From: Paraescarpia echinospica
Lineage: Eukaryota > Annelida > Polychaeta > Sabellida > Siboglinidae
Direction of reading: 5' to 3'
Assembly (NCBI GenBank): GCA_020002185.1
Contig: CM034533.1
Location: 48,892,346-48,956,345, forward strand
DNA length: 64,000 nt
Below, piece after piece: positions 32,741 through 44,200 of the stretch. The position numbers were made by a program, and so were the translations under genes. Each line of letters begins with the position of its first letter. The first letter of the stretch is position 1. The notes under the pieces are model-generated. The model saw only the letters and a program-made list of their open reading frames with translations, did not search any database and was not told the origin of the DNA.

Positions 32741-34066
32741 AGTAGTAATAGAGGTGGTGTATGATTTATGTTTGCGCAGTCCGGAGGAAACCCCATGTAA
32801 AGAGATAGGGATTTCCTCCCTACTGCGCATTTTCTACCGCTTATGATTTATGCAAATGAGTTGAACGGATTTTGCTCCCGGAAGTGGAATTGACCAATCA
32901 GGAGCGAGCTGGGCATTGTGGGCGTGGCTAATTATGCAAATGACCTTATATGGGCATTATGGGCGTGGCTAGTTATGCAAATGAGCTTGGAAAAGTATTT
33001 CCCATGTTAAAGCATAGGGAATTTGTACCCCATGTTAAAGCATAGACCATTTTATCGCAAAGGTATCCGACCACTTTTCGAATTTTCTCCATGTTAAAGC
33101 ATAGGGAATTTTTACCCCATGTTAAAGCATAGGCGCTATTATGATAAAGGTAAGCGACCACTTTTTGAATAAAATAAAATATAACGAACAGTATTTGAAT
33201 ATGTCACACACGAGATTGCTTGCCCCGGAGGCCGAGGCTTCGCCAAGGAACCGAGCCTTTATTTGTTTGACAATGACATGTCGAAAATGTGGTGTTATAA
33301 TAAGGCGTAATGTGTATCAAAAGGGTTATAAATTCAACGGAGACCGTTATGTCTGAAGTAATGTATACGAAATGTAGACTACATATAGGACTATGTTACA
33401 TCAGAGCCTATAGCCTCGTTTTTTCGAACAGAGTGATCATTTTGGAATTAGCCCTTTGGTGTCTGTTACAAAACCGTACTCGAGACGTGTCTGGACTTGT
33501 TTGTTTGTTGCGCGTGAGAACCGCACCGTGATTGCACAATGTCATTGCTCGTGGTTATAAATAAACTCGTACGCGGAGACGTGACTGGACATGTTTGTTT
33601 GTTGCGAGCACGCGCACCCTGTGTGACATCATCAAACGGCCACGCGCCGTAATGTTGTACGCAAGGTTGACTTAGTTAAACAGATAGTTCTTTGGTTAGG
33701 CATTCTTTTGGGCTTTTACACTCGAATATAACTCACATCATGGGCGTTTTGGTCAGTGACGGGGTGTTACAGCGAGTAAAAATTTCCCCTGTAAAAAGAC
33801 ATTTTAGAATTTTAAACAGATAGTGCTTTGGTTAGACCGTGTTTTGAGCTTTTGTACTTTGAATATAATCCCATCATTTGATGTTACGGGCAGTGACTTA
33901 CTATAGCGAGTGAAAAATGCCCCTGCTAACGGGTATAAACTGTTATGAACTCGTAATGAATGCTCTGTGACTGTGTGTTGAAAAAAAATATCCGTGTATC
34001 TGTCCCGTGTTAAGGCATAGGGAAATATACGAACTTATCTGCTAAAACATTCAAACTACCAGCTAT
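32741..34066 (+). repeat. Left terminal inverted repeat arm
   Basis: It contains three ATGCAAAT octamers (32850, 32934, 32975), four CCATGTTAAAGCATAG repeats between 33001 and 33131, a related CCGTGTTAAGGCATAG at about 34007, and a TATAAATAAA at about 33560. No arm-encoded protein is convincing. Confidence 0.8.
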
Positions 34067-34210
34067 ATGGTATTCCCGGAAGTGTGTCAACAAATAGAGA
34101 TCTATCATGGCCGGTAGTTGGCGTTATTCTGAGTAGTTACATTGCTATCCGTTGGGGCCATCAGATGTCGCCTGTCTCATGAACGTGCACAGTTTTTGTG
34201 TTAAGGGAAG

Positions 34211-34276
34211 TCACGTGATGTACGTTCGGTCTGCTTGATTATGCAAATGAGATCACGCCGAAAACTAGTGTATATA
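34211..34276 (+). promoter_or_regulatory. Orphan E-box / octamer / TATA promoter-like cluster
   Basis: CACGTG (34212-34217), TTCGG (about 34225), octamer ATGCAAAT (34241-34248) and TATATA (34271-34276) lie in order on the plus strand, in the element's unique core. No ORF follows on this strand, so it may be a promoter whose gene was lost. It echoes the E-box plus TATA promoters at 6.67 and 7.21 kb. Confidence 0.4.
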
Positions 34277-34510
34277 CCGTGCTTCCGACGATTCTGGTCT
34301 TTCCTTTTTCGATTCTCGAGAAGGTCGTATCGTATCTGGTCGCTCGCACTATTTGAAAATATCGAATTGTTACGTTGAAAAGACGGCTGCTTCATATACA
34401 TATGTTTTCCATTAAAAGAAGCGATACCTCGTACGAGTCCTATGGTCGCCTCGTTGGACGTGAATCGGAACAGATGATCGTCTCTTGACATGAAGGTATG
34501 TAATGTTTGG

Positions 34511-34594
34511 CACCTCATTGAATGAAGTCCTGTCAGGTGGTTGTCCTTACATGTTATTGACATAGTCGTTTTCGATCATAGCAGTTTTCAAATC
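34511..34594 (+). repeat. Direct repeat in element core, copy 1
   Basis: An about 84-bp block (GAATGAAGTCCTGTCAGGTG ... GATCATAGCAGTTTTCAAAT) is repeated almost exactly at 34905-34988. A looser pair, 34078-34160 and 34785-34875, flanks it, indicating a duplicated core module. Confidence 0.8.
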
Positions 34595-34904
34595 CGCTTC
34601 CTATGGCCGTATGTGACGTAGTACTCCGATTATCCACTAGGGGTCTCTACGCCGGAAGTGACATGGTACCGTAAGTCACTTGACTGTCATGGCGGCCTCT
34701 ACTAGGGACGCTACGCCGGAAGTAACGTAGTACCGGAAGTTATGTGAATGTCATGGCTACCTGACATGGCGGCCTCTACGCTTCCGCTATTCCCAACGAA
34801 TATGTGTGTCAACGAATAGAGAACTATCATGTTCGGTAGATGATAATACTCTGACTAATTACATTGGTATCCGTTGAGTGGCGTTGGGAACCATGATGGT
34901 CACC

Positions 34905-34988
34905 TCTTTGAATGAAGTCCTGTCAGGTGGTTGTCCTTACATGTTATTGACATAGTCGTTTTCGATCATAGCAGTTTTCAAATTCGCT
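34905..34988 (+). repeat. Direct repeat in element core, copy 2
   Basis: Second copy of 34511-34594. Confidence 0.8.
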
Positions 34989-35079
34989 TGATATGGCAGC
35001 CTCTACTAGGTACACTACGTCGGAAGTGACATCGCACCGGAAGTTACTTGAATATCATGACGACCTGTCATGGCGGTCT

Positions 35080-36390
35080 CTATGTTGTATGTGTTGTCTG
35101 TTGTGTGTGTTGTGTGTGTTGTGTATGTTGTGTGTGTTGTGTGTTGTGTGTATGTTGTGTAAGTTGTGTATGTTGTATGTAGGGTATGTTATGTGTGTTG
35201 TGTAAATTGTGTGTTGTGTATGTTGTGTGTGTTGTGTATGCTGTGTATGTTGTGCGTGTGTTGCATGTGTTGTGTGTGTTGTGTGTGTGTGTTGTGTAAG
35301 TTGTGTATGTTGTGTGTTGGGTATGTTGTGTGTGTTGTGTATGTGTTGTGTGTTGTGTATGTTGTGTGTTGTATAAGTTGTGTATGTTGTGTATGTTGTG
35401 TGTGTTGTATGTGTTGAGTGTTGTGTAAGTTGTGTAAGTTGAGTGTTGGGTATGTTGTGTGTGTGTATGTGTTGTGTGTTGTGTATGTTGTGTGTTGTAT
35501 ATGTTGTGTGTGTGTTGTGTATGTTGTGTATGTTGTGTGTGTTGTATGTGTTGTGTGTTGTGTATGTTGTGTATGTTGTGTGTTGTATATGTTGTGTGTG
35601 TGTGTGTGTTGGGTATGTTGTGTGTGTGTGTGTGGGTTGGGTATGTTGTGTATGTTGTGTGTGTTGTATGTGTTGTGTGTTGTGTATGTTGTGTATGTTG
35701 TGTATGTTGTGTGTTGTATATGTTGTGTGTGTGTGTGTGTTGGGTATGTTGTGTGTGTGTGTGTGGGTTGGGTATGTTGTGTGTGTTGTGTGTGTGTGTT
35801 GTGTGTGTGTGTGTTGTGTGTATTGTGTGTGTTGTGTGTGTTGTGTGTGTGTTGTGTATGTTGTGTGTGTTGTGTATGTGTTGTGTGTGTATTGTGTGTG
35901 TGTTGTGTGTGTTGTGTATGTTGTGTGTGTTGTGTGTGTGTGTTGTGTGTGTTGTGTATGTGTTTTGTATGTGTGTTGTGTTTTGTGTATGTTGTGTGTG
36001 TGTGTGTTGTATGTGTTGTGTGTGTGTGTGTGTGTGTTGTGTAAGTTGTGTATGTTGTGTGTGTGTGTGTGTGTTGTGTGTGTGTGTTGTGTGTGTGTTG
36101 TGTATGTTGTGTGTGTTGTGTGTGTTGTGTGTGTTGTGTATGTGTTTTGTGTTGTGTATGTGTGTTGTGTTTTGTGTATGCTGTGTATGTTGTGTGTGTG
36201 TGTGTGTTGTATGTGTTGTGTGTGTGTGTGTGTGTGTTGTGTAAGTTGTGTATGTTGTGTGTGTGTGTTGTGTGTGTTGTGTGTGTGTGTGTTGTGTGTG
36301 TTGTATGTGTTGTGTGTGTGTGTTGTGTATGTTGTGTGTGTTGTGCATGTTGTGTGTTGTGTATTGTGTATGTTGTGTTTGTTGTGTGAA
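35080..36390 (+). repeat. 1.3-kb (TGTGTTG)n/(TG)n low-complexity tract
   Basis: TGTGTTG, TGTATGTTG and TGTGTGTGTTG units make up almost the whole stretch. It produces long Cys/Val and His/Thr ORFs in every frame that are not genes. It lies inside the Polinton-like element between its core and right arm. A (TACG)-type tract follows at 36400-36435. Confidence 0.95.
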
Positions 36391-36666
36391 CGCGATTATG
36401 CACATACGTACATACGTACATACGTACACACGTATAGGTTAAGAACACCAGCATGATAAAATGCTGAAACAGTATTGGTGGTCTCTAGGCACAGATGAAA
36501 TACGGATGAGACTTGGATAGGATATATCAATTATCAGTTCAAAACAGTTTGACACCAGTTTGGATCCGGTTTGTATGCGGACTTTCAACTGTGACCGTTG
36601 GTAAGTGCAAATCTCGTATGACGAATACTGTTACATGACAAACAGTTTGACCAAAATATTACACAG

Positions 36667-38003
36667 ATAGCTGGTAGTTTGAATGTTTTAGCAGATAAGT
36701 TCGTATATTTCCCTATGCCTTAACACGGGACAGATACACGGATATTTTTTTCAACACACAGTCACAGAGCATTCATTACGAGTTCATAACAGTTTATACC
36801 GGTTAGCAGGGGCATTTTTCACTCGCTATAGTATGTCACTGCCCGTAACATCAAATGATGGGATTATATTCAAGTACAAAAGCTCAAAACACGGTCTAAC
36901 CAAAGCACTATCTGTTTAAAATTATCAAAGAAACGTCTAAAATGTCTTTTTACAGGGGACATTTTTACTCGCTGTAACACCCCGTCACTGACCATAACGC
37001 CCATGATGTGAGTTATATTCGAGTGTAAAAGCCCAAAAGAATGCCTAACCAAAGAACTATCTGTTTAACTAAGTCAACCTTGCGTACAACATTACGGCGC
37101 GTGGCCGTTTGATGATGTCACACAGGGTGCGCGTGCTCGCAACAAACAAACATGTCCAGTCACGTCTCCGCGTACGAGTTTATTTATAACCACGAGCAAT
37201 GACATTGTGCAATCACGGTGCGGTTCTCACGCGCAACAAACAAACAAGTCCAGACACGTCTCGAGTACGGTTTTGTAACAGACACCAAAGGGCTAATTCC
37301 AAAATGATCACTCTGTTCGAAAAAACGAGGCTATAGGCTCTGATGTAACATAGTCCTATATGTAGTCTACATTTCGTATACATTACTTCAGACAAAACGG
37401 TCTCCGTTGAATTTATAACCCTTTTGATACACATTACGCCTTATTATAACACCACATTTTCGACATGTCATTGTCAAACAAATAAAGGCTCGGTTCCTTG
37501 GCGAAGCCTCGGCCTCCGGGGCAAGCAATATCGTGTGTGACATATTCAAATACTGTTCGCTATATGTTATTTTATTCAAAAAGTGGTCGGATACCTTTAC
37601 CATAATAGCGCCTATGCATTAACATGGGGTAAAAATTCCCTTTGCTTTAACATGGAGAAAATTCGAAAAGTGGTCGGATACCTTTGCGATAAAATGGTCT
37701 ATGCTTTAACATGGGGTAAAAATTCCCTATGCTTTAACATGGGAAATACTTTTCCAAGCTCATTTGCATAACTAGCCACGCCCATAATGCCCACATAAGG
37801 TCATTTGCATAATTAGCCACGCCCATAATGCCCAGCTTGCTCCTGATTGGTCAATTCCACTTCCGGGAGCAAAATCCGTTCAACTCATTTGTATAAATCA
37901 TAAGCGGTAGAAAATGCGCAGTAGGGAGGAAATCCCTATCTCTTTACATGGGGTTTCCTCCGGACTGCGCAAACATAAATCATACACCACCTATATTACT
38001 ACT
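36667..38003 (-). repeat. Right terminal inverted repeat arm
   Basis: Reverse complement of the left arm with scattered substitutions and small indels. It ends ..CACCACCTATATTACTACT directly before the target duplicate AATACA. Confidence 0.8.
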
Positions 38004-38009
38004 AATACA

Positions 38010-38990
38010 TCCACCGTTATCTGGTGTCTCAGTCCATAAATCGAGTACTTTAAGTAATTGGAGAACTGTAGACCGCCCTTTGATGAAACCAAATTGTTTG
38101 TCACTCAACAGGTCATTATCTTTCAAGTGTTTAGTGATGGTATCTCTGACTATGCCTTCCATTATTTTTCCTACTATGCTCGTTAGGCTGACTGGCCGGT
38201 AGTTATGTGCTTGATTTTTGTTTCCTTTCTTGTGAATTGCAGATATGTTTGCTATTTTCCAGTCTTTGGGTAGTCTGCCTGTTTTAAGCGACGTGTTAAA
38301 AATTGTAGATAGTGGAGTGCTAATACTCTCTGCCAATTCCTTTATTACTCGATGATGTAGACCGTCAGGTCCTGGTGATTTGAATATTTTTAGTTTCTTT
38401 AGCTTTAAAGCCACTATCGATGGAGTGATAGTGCAAGATTCAACTTTGTTATGACATCTTATTGGCTCCTCCGGAATGTCTCCTTCTGGCTCTCTCGTAA
38501 ATACGGAAGAGAAGTGATTTGCCAATATCTGTGCTTTTTCCAAATCTGTCTTTGTCAGATCATCCTTGTCTTTGCTTTTTATTAAGTTCGGTATTCCCAT
38601 TCTTGTGTTCATTTTCGCCTGCGCATATTGCCAAAACTTCTTGGGATTCTGTTTTATTTGATTTAAGATATCTTTTTCATATAGTTTCTGTGCCTTTCTT
38701 GTCAGTCTCCTGACCTGATTTCGGAGTCGACAAAATTCCTGATAAGTTTGGGCATCTTTGGAGAGAAGATATTTTTTCCACAACCTGTTTTTTCTTTTGA
38801 TTTTGGTTCTTACAGTCGATAATAGGTGAATGTCAATGCTAACGGAGTTTGGCAAGCATACCTTTTCGCACTTAGCCGATTGTAAGTTATGCGCAATTCT
38901 ACGCCTTTTCTAGCGCTGTTCAATTATATTGCTTGTCCGTAAGTATTCTGTCGTTTGTTTTTTGACTGTTAGATACTTCTTCTTCTTCTT
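38010..38990 (-). pseudogene. CR1-like RT, 5' half (split by insertion)
   Basis: The minus strand from about 38855 encodes the linker before RT (RKNRLWKKYLLSKDAQTYQE, IKQNPKKFWQYAQAKMNTR), then SPGPDGLHHRVIKELAESI, LPKDWKIANISAIHKKGNK, NYRPVSLTSIVGKIMEGIV and DKQFGFIKGRSTVLQLLKVL. It stops at PDNGGCI where the 5.3-kb element enters. It continues in frame with 31700-32734. The endonuclease is not present upstream, so the copy is 5'-truncated or further degraded. Confidence 0.9.
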
Positions 38991-39369
38991 AAGTTCAGCT
39001 CAGAACTCTGTATCAGCCTACACTACAGTATTGTCGAGCTTTGTATAGGTGGGTGGGACGTCGCAAGTAGCGGGTGGTGTAGCGCTAGCTGGTTATTTTG
39101 TGAAGTTTAGATAGATTAGAAGATCCTATAGCTTCGTGAGCGTAGATTACTTGGATAGAGGCATGAAGAGGAAATGCTTTCCAAATGAGTCCAGTGATTG
39201 TTTGCTAACTAGCTAGTAGGCAGCTGTTGTGTGCATTTGTGAATGTCTGGAAGTAGCGGTATGCATTGCCTCTGGTACGAGTTGAAGCTGCGGTGAGTGA
39301 AGTCATTGTTATGTCCACTAACTTGTTTCTGATGCGGTTGACCATTATGAGCTTGACATTAGCCCGTCT

Positions 39370-39720
39370 GCTCGCGAGGGTCTCCTATTTTAGACTTTCG
39401 ATCATGATTGTCACACTGCTGTGTCGACGGTAGTCGTTCTCACAAAACGAGCAGCTTGTCATTGAACATTCTCCAGTGTTAATCTCCACAGACTTGATGT
39501 TCTTCTCTGTGGAAGGATCCCATACTGTTGACGCATATTCCATGATGGGTCTAGCGAACGTCTGATAGCATAATGCTTTGGTGGCTTGTGGGCATCTGCT
39601 GATGTTCCGCTGTAGGAAAGCTCTGGTGTTGTTAGCCTTCTTTGTCACGTTGTTGATGTGTTCGCTCCATGTTAGTGTCCTGTCGATGGTTATTCCAAGG
39701 TGTTTATGTTATCTTGTAGT
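39370..39720 (-). pseudogene. Non-LTR RT C-terminal scrap (different lineage)
   Basis: Minus-strand VTKKANNTRAFLQRNIS and ATKALCYQTFARPIMEYAST, VWDPSTEKNIKSVE, preceded by a LGITIDRTLTWSEHIN-like stretch. These are thumb and C-terminal motifs of a jockey/RTE-type RT. It ends about 160 bp before the tandem array. Confidence 0.8.
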
Positions 39721-39940
39721 ATATCTGCATCATCTTGTGAGTTAATGTTTCGGTACAGGAGATTAATCAGCAAATAGGCATACAATAGAGGACACTTGGT
39801 CTGATAGGTTGTTTATGTAGCAAGCTTCCTGTGTGCGGCTGCTGATATTTTGTTCATGTCAAATGTATGACATTTTATTCTTTAACTGATAAGTCTAATT
39901 AATTAAGAATTAATAAATATCATGATTATTATTAGTCGCT

Positions 39941-41026
39941 GGCTATTCGCAGAGCCAAGCTCTGTGAATAACAAATCAAATCTTATTCGCAGAGTCCACG
40001 GTCGACCAGTCAGACGACGCTTTGGTTTAACCAGGCACTGGTCTAGTATCCGGGCGCACCTCAATTTAACCGATGTAACTATAATTTGCCTAAATTTGAT
40101 ACCTCACTCTGTTAGTTCAATCATTCAACATCATCCCAGGCATATTAATGTTATGGAAATATCGCTTCTTGGTGCACTTTTGAGGACCAAGGGGCGACAA
40201 TTGTTCACTGCAGCAACGCACTGTCGCAGCAGACACAAACCCAGTTGCTCTTTTGACCCAAAAAATGCAATAAAACACTATATCTTTGTTACATTAATAT
40301 GCCTGTGATTATGTGGAAGGATGGATCTAACTTGATGAGGTATGTCATTTAAGCAAAATGTAGTTATAACGACGAAATCAAGGTGGGCAAGTGTGCATCA
40401 GTCACCCCCTTAGCTCTACTCCCTCTAGATCTAGCCCTAGGCTAACCTATACGAACCTGTGCCTGTGGCATGTGACATGTGTGTACCTTTTATCAGGCTA
40501 CATTTTAGTATGAATATATACAGATCAAGGACTGTATACATTGGGCATTCCTTGTAGGCTGTAAGCTAGGTAGCAGTGTCAGTCGTAACAATAGGTCAAT
40601 ATATAATCCTGATTCTTGCCCACCAGTCACCTTTTTAGGCTTAGTTCTAGCCCTAGACTATGACATGTGTACCTGATGTCAGGTTATAATTTAGTATGTT
40701 GGTGTACAGAACCTGGACTACGTACGTTGTATGTTCCTTGGATACTGTTAGCTACACGCCAGCGGCAGTCCTAACTATAGGTCGAGATGTAATCCAGATT
40801 CTTGACTCATTTTGAAGGTAAACAGGGAAGTTAAGGCTATCCCCGGTGATATCTGGACCTTTAAAAGTGCACTAAAACACCATATTTGTTAATAATAGCT
40901 ACATTTTGTGTACCTCCAAAATGTGTTTACGATTTTGGATACATTAATGTTTATTTGTTGTCCCCTGCTGGGCTCTGCAAATAAGAAACAGAATTTAATT
41001 TGCAGAGCTGGGCTCTGCGAATTGCC
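39941..41026. mobile_element. Short TIR element inside each array unit (first copy)
   Basis: The left end GGCTATTCGCAGAGCCAAGC and the right end (rc) GGCAATTCGCAGAGCCCAGC start about 60-bp inverted repeats that both continue with a TCTTATTTGCAGAG-like block. The about 1.09-kb element lacks transposase. It recurs every 2,163 bp through the array. Target duplication not resolved. Confidence 0.6.
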
Positions 41027-41150
41027 TCGTCCTTATTTTATTATTAAGACTAGTTAACTTCATGAAATACTCGACTAAACCTAGTCTACACCACAACACG
41101 ATTCTTGGAGAAGTTGTGAACATTCAGTTAAAAATATTATGTTTTTTCAG

Positions 41151-41212
41151 CTGTTACAAAAATAAGTGAAGATGCCAGCCAGTTCACGAAAGGCAGCTTT
41201 ACAAGACAAGTG
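41151..41212 (+). CDS. Exon-like segment with start codon (first of six copies)
   Basis: TATGTTTTTTCAG|CTGTTAC is a strong acceptor; ATG at 41172 opens MPASSRKAALQDK; and AAGTG|GTATGT is a strong donor. It could be a 5' exon (UTR plus 13 codons and two bases). Identical segments recur at +2,163 intervals. No partner exon was found: joining to 53172 gives an early stop. Speculative. Confidence 0.3.
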
Positions 41213-44200
41213 GTATGTATCTATTGTCAATGATTATGATTAGGAAACGCAGAACAATTGCCTTGTACTTCAAACACATTTTTGATAAATATTAGTATAG
41301 CAACATTCAACTTATCCTATCAACATTATATTGTATAGAAGTTTTCCCATCAGTGTCTGAATTTTTTTTTTAATGAACTGGCTCATATTTTTAATATGCT
41401 TGTGTGAGACTAAGAGTTCATCTGCACTCCACCGGGTAGCGCCATTGTGTGCATTGTATGTTTGAACATTGTTAGCCTTGATTATCCAGGTGCTGCGAGA
41501 TGGGAGCACCGTAGGGCTCCCGTTCTACTGCCTGGAAGATAACACTGGTTTTCACTGTATGACATGGATCCCGGTTTACCCTGAATCCCAGTAGAGATGA
41601 TGATTGGCTCTCAGGCTAATAATACGAGTGTCAACTTATATAATTGGAAACTTTGGTTATGTTGACACAAGTGATAAAAAAGAAAAGTTAAATCCTGATT
41701 TATTTTTGTATTACGAATCTCGATAACGACACTGATTGGCTGCTCACCCAAAACATTTGCTGCAAAATGGATTCTCGAGTGGCACTAGCCTCGATTGTCC
41801 AGGTGCCGCGAGATGGGAGCACCATATGATCGGTACTAGATGCGTGCATTAATAACGCATGTTCTCGGCCATACTCTGTTTCCTGGCAAAGTCACGCAGT
41901 CGGGTGAGAGTTGTTTGAGCGAGACTAGAACATCGTCGGACATAGCTTGGAGTGCCCTACTGTGGCTCCACCTGGTAGAATAGATCTAATAATTGAGGCT
42001 AATTTAGTAAATCATTAATGTCTGTTACACACTTACAGAATGTCCCAACTGATAAGTCTAATTAATTAAGAATTAATAAATATCATGATTATTATTAGTC
42101 GCTGGCTATTCGCAGAGCCAAGCTCTGTGAATAACAAATCAAATCTTATTTGCAGAGTCCACGGTCGACCAGTCAGACGACGCTTTGGTTTAACCAGGCA
42201 CTGGTCTAGTATCCGGGCGCACCTCAATTTAACCGATGTAACTATAATTTGCCTAAATTTGATACCTCACTCTGTTAGTTCAATCATTCAACATCATCCC
42301 AGGCATATTAATGTTACGGAAATATCGCTTCTTGGTGCACTTTTGAGGACCAAGGGGCGACAATTGTTCACTGCAGCAACGCACTGTCGCAGCAGACACA
42401 AACCCAGTTGCTCTTTTGACCCAAAAAATGCAATAAAACACTATATCTTTGTTACATTAATATGCCTGTGATTATGTGGAAGGATGGATCTAACTTGATG
42501 AGGTATGTCATTTAAGCAAAATGTAGTTATAACGACGAAATCAAGGTGGGCAAGTGCGCATCAGTCACCCCCTTAGCTCTACTCCCTCTAGATCTAGCCC
42601 TAGGCTAACCTATGCGAACCTGTGCCTGTGGCATGTGACATGTGTGTACCTTTTATCAGGCTACATTTTAGTATGAATATATACAGATCAAGGACTGTAT
42701 ACATTGGGCATTCCTTGTAGGCTGTAAGCTAGGTAGCAGTGTCAGTCGTAACAATAGGTCAATATATAATCCTGATTCTTGCCCACCAGTCACCTTTTTA
42801 GGCTTAGTTCTAGCCCTAGACTATGACATGTGTACCTGATGTCAGGTTATAATTTAGTATGAAGGTGTACAGAACCTGGACTACGTACGTTGTATGTTCC
42901 TTGGATACTGTTAGCTACACGCCAGCGGCAGTCCTAACTATAGGTCGAGATGTAATCCAGATTCTTGACTCATTTTGAAGGTAAACAGGGAAGTTAAGGC
43001 TATCCCCGGTGATATCTGGACCTTTAAAAGTGCACTAAAACACCATATTTGTTAATAATAGCTACATTTTGTGTACCTCCAAAATGTGTTTACGATTTTG
43101 GATACATTAATGTTTATTTATTGTCCCCTGCTGGGCTCTAAAAATAAGAAACAGAATTTAATTTGCAGAGCTGGGCTCTGCGAATTGCCTCGTCCTTATT
43201 TTATTATTAAGACTAGTTAACTTCATGAAATACTCGACTAAACCTAGTCTACACCACAACACGATTCTTGGAGAAGTTGTGAACATTCAGTTAAAAATAT
43301 TATGTTTTTTCAGCTGTTACAAAAATAAGTGAAGATGCCAGCCAGTTCACGAAAGGCAGCTTTACAAGACAAGTGGTATGTATCTATTGTCAATGATTAT
43401 GATTAGGAAACGCAGAACAATTGCCTTGTACTTCAAACACATTTTTGATCAATATTAGTATAGCAACATTCAACTTATCCTATCAACATTATATTGTATA
43501 GAAGTTTTCCCATCAGTGTCTGAATTTTTTTTTTAATGAACTGGCTCATATTTTTAATATGCTTGTGTGAGACTAAGAGTTCATCTGCACTCCACCGGGT
43601 AGCGCCATTGTGTGCATTGTATGTTTGAACATTGTTAGCCTTGATTATCCAGGTGCTGCGAGATGGGAGCACCGTAGGGCTCCCGTTCTACTGCCTGGAA
43701 GATAACACTGGTTTTCACTGTATGACATGGATCCCGATTTACCCTGAATCCCAGTAGAGATGATGATTGGCTCTCAGGCTAATAATACGAGTGTCAACTT
43801 ATATAATTGGAAACTTTGGTTATGTTGACACAAGTGATAAAAAAGAAAAGTTAAATCCTGATTTATTTTTGTATTACGAATCTCGATAACGACACTGATT
43901 GGCTGCTCACCCAAAACATTTGCTGCAAAATGGATTCTCGAGTGGCACTAGCCTCGATTGTCCAGGTGCCGCGAGATGGGAGCACCATATGATCGGTACT
44001 AGATGCGTGCATTAATAACGCATGTTCTCGGCCATACTCTGTTTCCTGGCAAAGTCACGCAGTCGGGTGAGAGTTGTTTGAGCGAGACTAGAACATCGTC
44101 GGACATAGCTTGGAGTGCCCTACTGTGGCTCCACCTGGTAGAATAGATCTAATAATTGAGGCTAATTTAGTAAATCATTAATGTCTGTTACACACTTACA

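Larger units (their letters stand above)
32741..38003. mobile_element. Non-autonomous Polinton/Maverick-like element with 1.33-kb TIRs
   Basis: The 5,263-bp insertion has ends AGTAGTAATA...TATTACTACT, flanked by the 6-bp direct repeat AATACA (32735-32740 and 38004-38009). Deleting it and one AATACA rejoins the CR1 RT frame. The left arm (32741-34066) and right arm (36667-38003) are near-perfect inverted repeats. Very long TIRs with 5'-AG ends and a 6-bp duplication are the published structural signature of Polintons/Mavericks (known). No polymerase B, integrase, capsid, ATPase or protease ORF is present, so it would need a helper. An alternative is an unrelated long-TIR DNA transposon. Confidence 0.7.

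Noticed and set aside
34201..34563. 120-aa minus-strand ORF in the core of the long-TIR element
   Set aside because: No recognisable domain. Its start lies in a duplicated non-coding block, and the second copy of that block has no ORF.
35080..36456. Very long Cys/Val-rich (plus) and His/Thr-rich (minus) ORFs of up to about 450 codons
   Set aside because: They are translations of a (TGTGTTG)n low-complexity tract, open in several frames on both strands at once, with no domain or promoter.
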